From a virus, in IMG/VR virus record IMGVR_UViG_3300037507_003208, positions 1-34,112 of that record: DNA of 34,112 bases. The stretch is one strand, 5' to 3'. Each line of letters begins with the position of its first letter. Position 1 is the first letter of the stretch. The notes beneath the pieces are model-generated. The model ran no database searches and was not told where the DNA came from. It worked only from the letters and a program-made list of their open reading frames with translations. Shown here one piece after another: positions 16,531 to 22,617 of the stretch. The translations under genes were made by a program, and so were the position numbers.

Positions 16531-16851
16531 GTGGGCCACGAGATCGACGGCTCAGTGCTGGTCACGCGCAGGGAAGGAAAGAGCAGGTTTCGGCGCCAGA
16601 TCCTAGAGGACTGGGGCCGGACCTGCTATTTGTGTGGCGCCCAACCGGAGCATCTGACCCTTGACCACCTGGTACCGCGGCGCCGAGGCGGGGAGACATC
16701 CCGGCACAACCTGGCCCCGGCATGCGCCCCATGCAACCGGCGCAAGGGCTGCGCTGACCTGTGGGAGCACTGGTGCGGTTCGCCGAGCTGGAATCTTGAG
16801 CGGGCCGTCAGGCTGATCAGGTGGCTGCGGGCAACAGCTGCCGAGGACTGA
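16531..16851 (+). CDS. HNH endonuclease
   Basis: 106 residues from GTG 16531. It has the full HNH layout: a zinc-binding CYLCG at about 32-36, the catalytic LTLDHLVPRRRGG (His-containing beta strand, about 43-55), an Asn in TSRHNLAPAC and a second CAPCNRRKG pair. HNH proteins of this size cut DNA with one metal ion; in phages they act in DNA packaging next to terminase or as free-standing homing nucleases. No terminase is in reach here, so homing or host DNA attack are as likely. Its 3' end overlaps the convergent HTH gene by 35 nt. Confidence 0.85.
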   Translation: MGHEIDGSVLVTRREGKSRFRRQILEDWGRTCYLCGAQPEHLTLDHLVPRRRGGETSRHNLAPACAPCNRRKGCADLWEHWCGSPSWNLERAVRLIRWLRATAAED

Positions 16852-17254
16852 AGGCGCCGCAGTACCGCGGCGACCAATCGTCCGGCGGGAATCCAACGGT
16901 GCAGCCGTCAGGGCCCCAGTGGCAGCAGAGTCTGGCGCACGCCGCCGCCCGGATCTTCCGCGGGCGCATGATCATCGGGCCGCCGTCGGCCCTGCGGGTG
17001 CGCCCCCAGACCCAGTCGCAGACGGTCCCGTGCGGGATCTGCAGCTGCCTGGAGATGTCGATGATCTGCTCACCGGCGGCGAACCGCTCACGCACCTCAC
17101 GCACCGTCTCAGGCGGGTGCTGCGGCGGCACGGGGGAAGGGCCCAGCCAGCGGCGCACCTGAACATGAGAAAGCCCGAGCTTCCGTCCGATGGCGCGGAG
17201 GCTCAGGCCCTGGGCCCGCAGATCGCGGGCACGCTGCAGCTGCTGTTCAGTCAC
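16817..17254 (-). CDS. DNA-binding protein with two helix-turn-helix motifs
   Basis: 145 residues from GTG 17254. Two homeodomain-like HTH units in a row: RARDLRAQGLSLRAIGRKLG (with SHVQVRRWL as recognition helix) near 8-38 and RERFAAGEQIIDISRQLQ (with PHGTVCDWVWG) near 54-85. This resembles the tandem HTH of resolvase/transposase DNA-binding domains. The C-terminus is Cys/Trp-rich (CARLCCHWGPDGC, SPRYCGAF) and might bind zinc. Likely a transcription regulator, though a small terminase subunit is not excluded. Start overlaps the end of the upstream minus-strand gene by 8 nt. Confidence 0.7.
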   Translation of the reverse strand: MTEQQLQRARDLRAQGLSLRAIGRKLGLSHVQVRRWLGPSPVPPQHPPETVREVRERFAAGEQIIDISRQLQIPHGTVCDWVWGRTRRADGGPMIMRPRKIRAAACARLCCHWGPDGCTVGFPPDDWSPRYCGAFSPRQLLPAAT

Positions 17255-17405
17255 CCGGGGCTGTGCCGTCGGGCCAGACTATCCGGTCCCAGACGTGGCT
17301 GAATAGGATCCTGACCTGCCGGCGCAAGTCGCGCAGGTCAACAGCATCGATCGGGAATGGTGCCAGCTTGCCTGATGGAGTGGGCACCTGCAGGATGTAT
17401 TTCAT
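17247..17405 (-). CDS. Small minus-strand protein, 52 aa
   Basis: 52 residues (MKYILQVPTPSGKLAPFPID...), starting with an ATGA overlap with the upstream minus-strand gene and ending in an overlap with the GTG of the double-HTH gene. Ordinary amino-acid mix with strands at the start and a helix in the middle (AVDLRDLRRQVRILFSHVW). Three minus-strand genes in a coupled row support it as real. Function unknown. Confidence 0.65.
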   Translation of the reverse strand: MKYILQVPTPSGKLAPFPIDAVDLRDLRRQVRILFSHVWDRIVWPDGTAPGD

Positions 17406-17581
17406 TTGTCCACAATGGGCTTGATGGACAGGCGCTGCTGGATAACGGGGTAGTCAATTCCGGCCAGCATGTAGTACGGCCAGCTGTTGATGCTCTGCCA
17501 TCCCATAACACGAACCTGCTGGGTTTCGCTGATGCCGCGGACGAAAACTTTATCGCCCGGTTGAAACTTGAATGGAATCAT
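17402..17581 (-). CDS. Small minus-strand protein, 59 aa
   Basis: 59 residues (MIPFKFQPGDKVFVRGISET...). The opening PGDKVFVRG followed by VRVMGW has the look of a small SH3-like beta-barrel. It overlaps the downstream gene (ATGA) and its own ATG overlaps the stop of a 13-codon leader ORF (17578-17619). No named family recognised. Confidence 0.65.
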   Translation of the reverse strand: MIPFKFQPGDKVFVRGISETQQVRVMGWQSINSWPYYMLAGIDYPVIQQRLSIKPIVDK

Positions 17582-17619
17582 AATGCTGCCTCGTTGGTGG
17601 TGGTGAAATGGGGAGTCAT
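17578..17619 (-). CDS. Possible 13-aa leader peptide
   Basis: MTPHFTTTNEAAL, ATG at 17619, TGA overlapping the next ATG (ATGA). It contains three Thr codons encoded by ACCACCACC. It lies in the leader between the minus-strand promoter at 17658-17687 and the 59-aa gene. It may act only to bring ribosomes to the next start. Confidence 0.35.
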   Translation of the reverse strand: MTPHFTTTNEAAL

Positions 17620-17657
17620 GACAGAAAGCTGGCCCTCACACAATCCCGCCGTTGCGC

Positions 17658-17687
17658 AGTATTCGCTGCCGTGAGTGGACAGGTCAA
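17658..17687 (-). promoter_or_regulatory. Minus-strand promoter TTGACC-N18-AATACT
   Basis: Read on the minus strand, TTGACC (17687-17682), an 18-bp spacer and AATACT (17663-17658) form a sigma-70-type promoter for the 17581-16817 minus-strand operon, with a leader of about 70 nt. Confidence 0.5.
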
Positions 17688-17690
17688 GGA

Positions 17691-17717
17691 TTGGCACCTA
17701 TGCCGCGGTCGTAGGCT
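17691..17717 (+). promoter_or_regulatory. Plus-strand promoter, TAGGCT -10
   Basis: TAGGCT (17712-17717) ends 24 nt before ATG 17742. A possible -35 TTGGCA (17691-17696) lies 15 bp upstream, back to back with the minus-strand -35. Confidence 0.5.
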
Positions 17718-17741
17718 GCTGTCGCAGCCCACTGCCACGCC

Positions 17742-17972
17742 ATGATCTGCACCGTGCTCGACATCCGCTATTGCGATCGATTCGCAGAACTGGATCTGCA
17801 GCCTGTCAACACCCCGCAGCAGTTCAAGGCCCGGGCGCCGCTGCCTTTGGCGCTCGAGGTGGCGATGCACATCAGCCCGGGCGATCGGGTGGCGGTTGAC
17901 GCCGAACCAGCGGGGCCGTCGGCCGCGATCATCAACCTCGCCGGGCTGCGCCGGCTGGGGCCGGTAGCCTGA
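17742..17972 (+). CDS. Hypothetical protein, 76 aa
   Basis: 76 residues (MICTVLDIRYCDRFAELDLQ...). Mixed alpha/beta: an N-terminal strand, a middle stretch ALEVAMHISPGDRVAVDAEP that reads like a small beta domain, and a final short helix. Own TAGGCT box upstream; TAGCCT for the next gene lies in its 3' end. No family recognised. Confidence 0.55.
   Translation: MICTVLDIRYCDRFAELDLQPVNTPQQFKARAPLPLALEVAMHISPGDRVAVDAEPAGPSAAIINLAGLRRLGPVA
17965..17970 (+). promoter_or_regulatory. -10 box TAGCCT for the 17992 gene
   Basis: TAGCCT ends 21 nt before ATG 17992 and overlaps the last codons of the preceding gene. Confidence 0.45.
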
Positions 17973-17991
17973 AGCGGTCGCCGGAATCGTC

Positions 17992-18222
17992 ATGGAACAG
18001 CTGCAGCTGACCCGAGTGGTCGTAGCGATCCATGATCGCAGCACGCACCCGACCGATCCCGGGACGATTGAGATGCGGCTTGGCCCCGGCCCCGACGGGA
18101 TCGTGTTCGAGCTGACCGAGATCGGCAACGAAGACGGCACCGTTCAGCTCACCGAGGCCGAGCTGGCGGCGTTGCCGAGGGCGCGGGCCGATCTGCTGGA
18201 CCAGTTCGCCGCAGGAGGCTAA
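17992..18222 (+). CDS. Hypothetical protein, 76 aa
   Basis: 76 residues (MEQLQLTRVVVAIHDRSTHP...). Predicted beta strands (RLGPGPDGIVFELTEIGN, DGTVQLTEAELAAL) followed by an acidic helix. It converges on the minus-strand gene 18491-18219 with a 4-nt overlap of the two stop codons (CTAA). Function unknown. Confidence 0.55.
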   Translation: MEQLQLTRVVVAIHDRSTHPTDPGTIEMRLGPGPDGIVFELTEIGNEDGTVQLTEAELAALPRARADLLDQFAAGG

Positions 18223-18491
18223 GCCACGCAGCAGAGCTGCCCCAGGGTGGCAACAAGGTCCAGGATCTCGTTCGCCTGCTCAAATGACGCGGCAGGAATC
18301 CCAACCGCTTGCATCCGGTCGTTGTGATGCACCAGCACCAAGTAGCACGGGTGCAAGTAGATGCCCTCTACTGAACCGACCTGCGCGAGATCGAACACGA
18401 ATCGGCGGGCCTGATCCTCGCTGCGGATCCATGGCGGCAGGTCAATGCGGTGGATGGTCTGGTCCAGGTCAATGATCAGGTGGAAGGTCAT
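18219..18491 (-). CDS. Hypothetical protein, 90 aa
   Basis: 90 residues from ATG 18491 (MTFHLIIDLDQTIHRIDLPP...). The frame is open much further upstream, but that extension is Arg/Pro/Ala-rich shadow sequence. Features: an N-terminal strand pair, EDQARRFVFDLAQVGSVEGIY, LHPCYLVLVHHNDRM, and a final helix ending in LCCVA. It is an alpha/beta sequence without a recognised family. A TACAGT box lies 65 nt upstream on the minus strand. Confidence 0.55.
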   Translation of the reverse strand: MTFHLIIDLDQTIHRIDLPPWIRSEDQARRFVFDLAQVGSVEGIYLHPCYLVLVHHNDRMQAVGIPAASFEQANEILDLVATLGQLCCVA

Positions 18492-18556
18492 GGGAGTGGA
18501 AGGTGTGAATGGCTGGCGGCCGGTCCCTGCTGGGGCCGTGGTGCTCGCGCCACCGG

Positions 18557-18562
18557 ACTGTA
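18557..18562 (-). promoter_or_regulatory. -10-like TACAGT for the minus-strand 18491 gene
   Basis: On the minus strand TACAGT precedes ATG 18491 by 65 nt, a longer leader than for the TAGNNT class but like the TACAGT promoters near 32800 and 33516. No convincing -35. Confidence 0.3.
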
Positions 18563-18605
18563 GGACCGAGCCGGCTGGTCCAGGCTTGGAACTGTCACAA
18601 GAATG

Positions 18606-18653
18606 TTGCGGGCGGTGGTGGCGGGGATAGGGTTCGGTGGCGTTGAGCTTCCC
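18606..18653 (+). promoter_or_regulatory. Promoter TTGCGG-N16-TAGGGT with GTTGAGCTTCCC leader
   Basis: TAGGGT (18628-18633) ends 22 nt before ATG 18656; a weak -35 TTGCGG lies 16 bp upstream. The leader contains GTTGAGCTTCCC (18642-18653), identical to 5460-5471. It heads the long coupled operon 18656-21285. Confidence 0.55.
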
Positions 18654-18655
18654 AC

Positions 18656-18910
18656 ATGCTCTTACTGAGAATCCTGAGGTTTCTGCACGATGCCCAGCCG
18701 GGCGACAGCCTGGCTTTGAGCACCGATGCCTGCTGCGAGATGCGGCAGGGGATCTGGCTGCAGGCTGAGCGGGCGATCGACCTGCGGCGGCGGCTGTTCG
18801 TCTACTGCCAGAACGAGGTGCCTCGAGTGGTGCGCCACGGCGGGGCTGCCGAGGTGCTGCGGACGGCGGGGCAGCTGGCGGAGCGAACGGACAGGCAGCT
18901 CGAGCCGTGA
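18656..18910 (+). CDS. Hypothetical protein, 84 aa
   Basis: 84 residues (MLLLRILRFLHDAQPGDSLA...). Mostly helical and basic (GIWLQAERAIDLRRRLFVYC). First gene of an operon in which each stop overlaps the next start; here GTGA joins it to the next gene. No family recognised. Confidence 0.6.
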   Translation: MLLLRILRFLHDAQPGDSLALSTDACCEMRQGIWLQAERAIDLRRRLFVYCQNEVPRVVRHGGAAEVLRTAGQLAERTDRQLEP

Positions 18911-19155
18911 AACCCCCGCAGCGGTACCAGGTGCCGGGCCTGTGGGTCGAGGCATGCGGGGGTGGGTTCAACGCCTGCTACCGGGGCAGCGCCCGATGGT
19001 TCGCCAACCGAGCGGACCTGGTGGCGTGGCTCAAGTGGCCGAAGGGTCCATCAAAGGACGCATTGAACACCTGGCTGGACGAGATCGAAGCACCTGCTGC
19101 TGCCGCCGAGGCGGTGGAGCAGGACCCAACAGCAAACACTCGCACGATCATCTGA
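18907..19155 (+). CDS. Hypothetical protein, 82 aa
   Basis: 82 residues from a GTG overlapping the preceding TGA (GTGA). It begins MKPPQRYQVPGLWVEACGGG, followed by SARWFANRADLVAWLKWPKG and a helical, acidic C-terminus with an Ala/Glu stretch. TGATG overlap to the next gene. No family recognised. Confidence 0.6.
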   Translation: MKPPQRYQVPGLWVEACGGGFNACYRGSARWFANRADLVAWLKWPKGPSKDALNTWLDEIEAPAAAAEAVEQDPTANTRTII

Positions 19156-19433
19156 TGACTGACATCAATGCAACGCTGGCCGAACGTGGCGCACGCTACG
19201 GGGACTTCATGGGCCACGCTGAGGTGACCCAGGAGCTGAAGAACTGCCTGCGGGATCACCTGGAAGCACGAAGCAAGATCCTGTCGCCGGACCAGCTGGA
19301 AGCGCTGGACATGATCTGCCACAAGATCGGCCGGATCATCAACGGTGACGCCGACTATGCCGACAGCTGGCACGACATCGCGGGCTATGCGCAGCTGGTA
19401 GAGAACCGCCTCCTAGGCAAGGGGGTGCTGTGA
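19155..19433 (+). CDS. DUF6378 family protein
   Basis: 92 residues from ATG 19155 (TGATG overlap). It matches the pattern RGxRYGDFxxHAxxTQxxK ... LEALDMICHKIGRIINGD ... DSWHDIAGYAxLVExRL, which I recall as the phage/bacterial DUF6378 domain. It is all-helical with conserved His and Asp residues (HKIGRI, DSWHD) that recall MazG-like or HD-type helical folds, but no biochemical function is known to me. A longer in-frame reading from 18726 is shadow. It is one of the few recognisable members of this operon. Confidence 0.8.
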   Translation: MTDINATLAERGARYGDFMGHAEVTQELKNCLRDHLEARSKILSPDQLEALDMICHKIGRIINGDADYADSWHDIAGYAQLVENRLLGKGVL

Positions 19434-20194
19434 TGTGGGACCCAAGAGAGGACAGCTACATCCAGGAGCTGGCCGCCCGCATCGAGGCGCTGGAGGCCGC
19501 GCAGCAGCCGCAGCAGCTGGATCAGTCGCTGGCCCCGCCGATTGGCGTCAAGCCGCAATGGCTGGTGGATGAGCAACGTCTAGGCGATCTAGAGGCTGCC
19601 ATCAAGCGGCGCGAAGACAGAGGCGTCCCGGTGCCACTCGACTGGGTGATAGAGGTCTGCGAGATCCGTGACAGGCAGAAGGAGCGACGGAAGGGCCGCG
19701 GGCTCAGGGAGAAGGTTGATCTCATTGTCCAGGTGAAGGAACACGGGCAGCAGCCCCCACCCGCGCCTGCGCAAAGGACGGCAGAAACGCGATCGTTCAA
19801 GCTGCCAAATCAGGAGGCTCAGCATGAGCCAATCTTGAAAGGCACCAGGTATGAATCCACTGCAATGCCACCCGCCCCGCCCGCGCCTGCCGGTGTGCAG
19901 CGCCGCTACCCTTCGCCGGCCACCATCGCCGAGTGCGGTGGCCCGTGCGATAGCCAAGGACCTGAGGCCTGCGACTGCGGTCTGCTCCAGGAGCTGAACC
20001 ATCCTTCGCCCGCGCCTGCCGGTGAGCTGGTGAAGCGGGTGGCTCACCTGCTGGCCATGCGGTTCAGCGAGTCCCGCCCTAGCGCCGACTGCACGCCGTT
20101 CGCCTGCGACGTGCTCCGCGAGGTGGCGAAATGGCTGGACGGACAGATCGAGATTGGTGCTGCTCACATGCTCCGCCAGGAGGCCGACCTGTGA
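19433..20194 (+). CDS. Hypothetical protein, coiled-coil N-terminus
   Basis: 253 residues from ATG 19433 (TGATG overlap; a GTG three bases before would add one Met). N-terminal helix with coiled-coil potential (IQELAARIEALEAAQQPQQL), a basic helical middle (RDRQKERRKGRGLREKVDL), Pro/Ala linkers containing three PAPAG-like units, a Cys cluster (CGGPCDSQGPEACDCG) and a final helix. Linker repeats suggest a fusion of short modules. Function unknown. GTGA overlap to the next gene. Confidence 0.6.
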   Translation: MWDPREDSYIQELAARIEALEAAQQPQQLDQSLAPPIGVKPQWLVDEQRLGDLEAAIKRREDRGVPVPLDWVIEVCEIRDRQKERRKGRGLREKVDLIVQVKEHGQQPPPAPAQRTAETRSFKLPNQEAQHEPILKGTRYESTAMPPAPPAPAGVQRRYPSPATIAECGGPCDSQGPEACDCGLLQELNHPSPAPAGELVKRVAHLLAMRFSESRPSADCTPFACDVLREVAKWLDGQIEIGAAHMLRQEADL

Positions 20195-20814
20195 CCACCG
20201 ACTTCCGCGCCTTGCTTGACGAACTGCTGGCCTGGGCTGAACGGACCAGCGCCCACTACGTCGCGCCGCCTGATGTAATCGTCCGCGTCCGCGCCGCGCT
20301 GTCCGCCCCGGAGCAGGGGCCGACGGATGAGGAGCTCTACGACTTGGCTAATGATTGCGACCTAGATCGGTTTGAAGGGGAGCGGTCTTCTCCGGATGGA
20401 GTCGTTGTAAAAGAAGGCTGTTGGGAAGCGTGGGACCATCAGTTAGTGGCATTTGCTCGCGCCGTGCTCGCCCGCTGGGGCCGCCCTGCCGTCGAGCCGG
20501 TGGCGGAGGGGCCGACGTATGAGGAGCTGGTAGAGCTGACAGATAGCTACGGGGTCTCGGTAGATGATATCGGCCCTTTGGTCTCAACCGTCCTCACCCG
20601 CTGGAGCCGCCCTGCCGTCGAGCCGGTGCCGGTCGCCAGGCGTCTGCCGGAGCCGGAGGATCGCGATGCGAAGGGGCGGTGCTGGTGGCTGTCCCAACCG
20701 GCCCGCTACGCCCCGACCTGGGTGCTGCAACGTCCGCGTGGCAGTCTGCTGAGTCCGTTCATCGCTTGGGCCCCCCACTGGGCACTGCCGCTACCGCCGG
20801 AGGGCGAGCCGTGA
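20191..20814 (+). CDS. Modular cyanobacterial protein with RWGRPAVEPV repeats and DUF551-like end
   Basis: 207 residues from GTG 20191 (GTGA overlap), preferred over upstream in-frame starts in the preceding gene. Two internal repeats: QGPTDEELYDLAND / EGPTYEELVELTDS and VLARWGRPAVEPV / VLTRWSRPAVEPV. The C-terminal part (VARRLPEPEDRDAKGRCWWL ... HWALPLPPEGEP) is DUF551-like. I recall this architecture from many small genes in Synechococcus/Cyanobium genomes and phages; no function is known to me. The repeat count differs between relatives, which fits expansion by duplication. Confidence 0.65.
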   Translation: MTTDFRALLDELLAWAERTSAHYVAPPDVIVRVRAALSAPEQGPTDEELYDLANDCDLDRFEGERSSPDGVVVKEGCWEAWDHQLVAFARAVLARWGRPAVEPVAEGPTYEELVELTDSYGVSVDDIGPLVSTVLTRWSRPAVEPVPVARRLPEPEDRDAKGRCWWLSQPARYAPTWVLQRPRGSLLSPFIAWAPHWALPLPPEGEP

Positions 20815-20897
20815 TGGTCAACATCGACAGCGATTCCGTCCTAAACGTCATCGTCATCCTGGCGTTTCTGTATTACTCCTCGCGCAAATCACGATGA
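20814..20897 (+). CDS. Very small membrane protein, 27 aa
   Basis: 27 residues, MVNIDSDSVLNVIVILAFLY then YSSRKSR. One transmembrane helix (about 9-21) with a basic C-terminal end. ATG overlaps the preceding TGA (TGATG) and its own stop overlaps the next ATG (ATGA), which supports real translation despite the size. Function unknown. Confidence 0.5.
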   Translation: MVNIDSDSVLNVIVILAFLYYSSRKSR

Positions 20898-21025
20898 CGG
20901 ACAAACAGTTATACACTCTCTGCGGAGTGATTCTTCTGACTGGTGGCTGGGCTTCAGGGTCTGTGCCGCTGTTTGCATTGGCGTCAATGTATTTTCTCGG
21001 TTCTTTGTTCGCTAAAACGAAATGA
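20894..21025 (+). CDS. Very small membrane protein, 43 aa
   Basis: 43 residues (MTDKQLYTLCGVILLTGGWA...) with two hydrophobic helices (about 6-20 and 24-39) and a basic end AKTK. Coupled by ATGA on both sides. GC content is clearly lower than in neighbours. Together with the 27-aa gene it forms a pair of tiny membrane proteins; a holin/antiholin-like or host-modifying pair is possible but unproven. Confidence 0.5.
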   Translation: MTDKQLYTLCGVILLTGGWASGSVPLFALASMYFLGSLFAKTK

Positions 21026-21285
21026 AACAACCCCTCTCCCCCGCCGCTGCTGCTGTCTGGCAAGCCTTCAACGAAACCGCTGACCGAGTCGGAGTGTTCG
21101 AGGACTACGGCGATGCCCTCGCCGCTGCCCTCCGCGCCGTGGCGGATCAGGTGGTGCCGATTGAGAGGCCAGTTGGTGGAGGTTTCCGTCAGCACCGCTC
21201 AGCTACTGCAGAGCGCCTTGAGAATCGCCGCCGGATCCTCGCCATCGCCACCGAGCTGGAGGGCACCAGCCCCCGGCCCGCCTGA
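21022..21285 (+). CDS. Hypothetical helical protein, 87 aa
   Basis: 87 residues from ATG 21022 (ATGA overlap). Pattern PLSPAAAAVWQAFNETADR, ALAAALRAVADQVVP, and a final NRRRILAIATELEG helix. I recall this helical pattern as a common small gene in picocyanobacterial genomes. Last gene of the 18656 operon. Confidence 0.6.
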   Translation: MKQPLSPAAAAVWQAFNETADRVGVFEDYGDALAAALRAVADQVVPIERPVGGGFRQHRSATAERLENRRRILAIATELEGTSPRPA

Positions 21286-21329
21286 GCCGGACCCAATCAG
21301 GCACCATCCAACCGCTCACCTCTCATCCA

Positions 21330-21905
21330 ATGGCTCTCATTTCTGGAACCAGATCCGCCGACACCCTGACCGGCATCGCCGGCGAGACCGACCAGTTCAT
21401 CATCAACAACGCCGGCGATGTGATCCTCAATTCTGAAGGCCGCGACGTCGTCGTGGCGTCGATCAGCTTTGACATGGCAGCTAGCCGGGCCCAGTGGCTG
21501 GTGCTGACCGGCCGTGCTGCCATCAACGGCACCGGCACCGACCGGGCCGAGGTGCTCGGCGGCAACAGCGGCGACAACATCCTCAACGGCGGCGGCGGCC
21601 AGGACCGCCTGATCGGTGGCCGTGGAGCTGACACCTTCATGTTCGACGCCTACGGCCAGCTCAACGCCGACATCATCGAGGACTTCTCCCAGTCTCAGGG
21701 TGACACCATCGCCCTCAGCGGCGCGGCGTTCGGCCTTGCCGCTGGCACCGCCCTGGCCTTCGCCGAGGGTGCTGCCCTGGGGGCAGGGCCCTCGGTGTTC
21801 AGAGATTCGACCGGCCAGCTGTGGTTCGACGACGGTGCCGGCGCTGCGGTGGTGTTCGCCCAGTTCCGGGGCAGCCTCGACTCCAGCAGCTTCGCGGTGA
21901 TCTGA
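21330..21905 (+). CDS. RTX-type calcium-binding protein
   Basis: 191 residues (MALISGTRSADTLTGIAGET...). Residues 77-103 contain three consecutive nonapeptide units GGNSGDNIL, NGGGGQDRL, GGRGADTFM, i.e. the GGxGxDxUx calcium-binding beta-roll, followed by an FMFDAYGQ strand and an acidic C-terminal domain (about 110-191) ending in hydrophobic SSSFAVI. This is the usual C-terminal layout of type I secreted proteins in cyanobacteria, here as a stand-alone domain without a catalytic part. There is no TANNNT box before it. In a phage it could be a decoration or adhesion protein or a captured host gene. Confidence 0.8.
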   Translation: MALISGTRSADTLTGIAGETDQFIINNAGDVILNSEGRDVVVASISFDMAASRAQWLVLTGRAAINGTGTDRAEVLGGNSGDNILNGGGGQDRLIGGRGADTFMFDAYGQLNADIIEDFSQSQGDTIALSGAAFGLAAGTALAFAEGAALGAGPSVFRDSTGQLWFDDGAGAAVVFAQFRGSLDSSSFAVI

Positions 21906-21943
21906 TCCAGCGGGGGTCCTGGCGGCTGTGACGGTCTGCGGAC

Positions 21944-22092
21944 TGTTACGCTGCTAGGGCCTTGCTGTGACCGTAGCGTTATTGTTGGTGCATCGGGAGG
22001 CAACCGCCTCTCACGGGGCACTGACCCCTGGCCCGCAGGGAGCCTGCCAGATCGTCGGCAATCCCTGCACCATTCCATCGCCACTGCCAGCC
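21944..22092 (+). promoter_or_regulatory. Extended -10 (TGTTACGCT) and structured 140-nt leader
   Basis: TGTTACGCT (21944-21952) is followed by about 140 nt before ATG 22093. The leader can form three tandem hairpins: GGGAGGC-AACC-GCCTCTC (21995-22012), GGGG-N6-CCCC (22015-22028) and GCAGG-GAG-CCTGC (22035-22047). It may be a regulatory leader. An alternative reading as coding from GTG 21967 gives a low-complexity N-terminus. Confidence 0.4.
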
Positions 22093-22368
22093 ATGAACGT
22101 CCTCCAACAGCGCATCGTTGACCGGACGGCCAAAGTCCACAAGATCGCCGCCAATCAAGCCGGCCGCCGCTTCGCCCTTGCTCTCGATAGCCGCATGACC
22201 GGCAAGCCCTGCGCTGGCACCTATGGCGTCTGGTCTGAGTCGCTGAACTATGCCGGTCACGCCCGCGGCGGAATCGCCCGCAACTGGGGCTACTGCCAAA
22301 TGGGCATGAGCCTTGAAGATGCCGAAGATCTGTTCGCTCGCAAGATCGCCGGCAAACAGCGTCCCTGA
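22093..22368 (+). CDS. Hypothetical protein, 91 aa
   Basis: 91 residues from ATG 22093 (MNVLQQRIVDRTAKVHKIAA...); GTG 21967 is possible but would translate the hairpin leader. Basic N-terminal helix, a central region with SRMTGKPCAGTYGVWSES and GGIARNWGYCQMGMSLED, and an acidic helix at the end. Its first six residues equal those of the gene at 31041. No family recognised. Confidence 0.55.
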   Translation: MNVLQQRIVDRTAKVHKIAANQAGRRFALALDSRMTGKPCAGTYGVWSESLNYAGHARGGIARNWGYCQMGMSLEDAEDLFARKIAGKQRP

Positions 22369-22375
22369 CACACCC

Positions 22376-22408
22376 CACGGCCCGCCGGGAGCCTATCCCG
22401 GCCGTTCC
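22376..22408 (+). terminator. Hairpin, possible terminator
   Basis: ACGGCC..CCGGGA-GCCTA-TCCCGG..CCGT forms a strong stem just behind the 22093 gene, followed by TTCCTTC instead of a full T-run, so termination would be weak. Confidence 0.35.
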
Positions 22409-22425
22409 TTCACCACCACGTCACC

Positions 22426-22617
22426 ATGACCACCACCCTCTGCCTCCTGGCCACCCTCTTGGCCATCCTCACCATCCCCGTCCTGGTGCTGCTCTACATC
22501 ACCGAGACCCAGCAGCAGCGGGCCCGCCGCTGGCGCGCCGCCGGCTGGACCCAGCAGCGCATCGCCGATCGACTGGGCTGCAGCCGCACCACTGTTCGGC
22601 GGATGCTGGCGGCATGA
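22426..22617 (+). CDS. Small membrane-anchored HTH protein
   Basis: 63 residues. An N-terminal hydrophobic helix (about 4-25, LCLLATLLAILTIPVLVLLYI) is followed by a short basic linker (QQQRARRWRAAG) and a compact HTH (WTQQRIADRLGCSRTTVRRM, about 41-60). DNA-binding HTH joined to a membrane helix in so few residues is unusual; it could tether DNA to the membrane or sense the membrane. The leader carries TTCACCACCACG. ATGA overlap to the next gene. Confidence 0.65.
   Translation: MTTTLCLLATLLAILTIPVLVLLYITETQQQRARRWRAAGWTQQRIADRLGCSRTTVRRMLAA

Noticed and set aside
18492-18971. N-terminal extension of the 18491-18219 gene
   Set aside because: Pro/Arg/Ala/Ser-rich and crosses the 18656 operon start on the other strand; ATG 18491 gives a normal protein.
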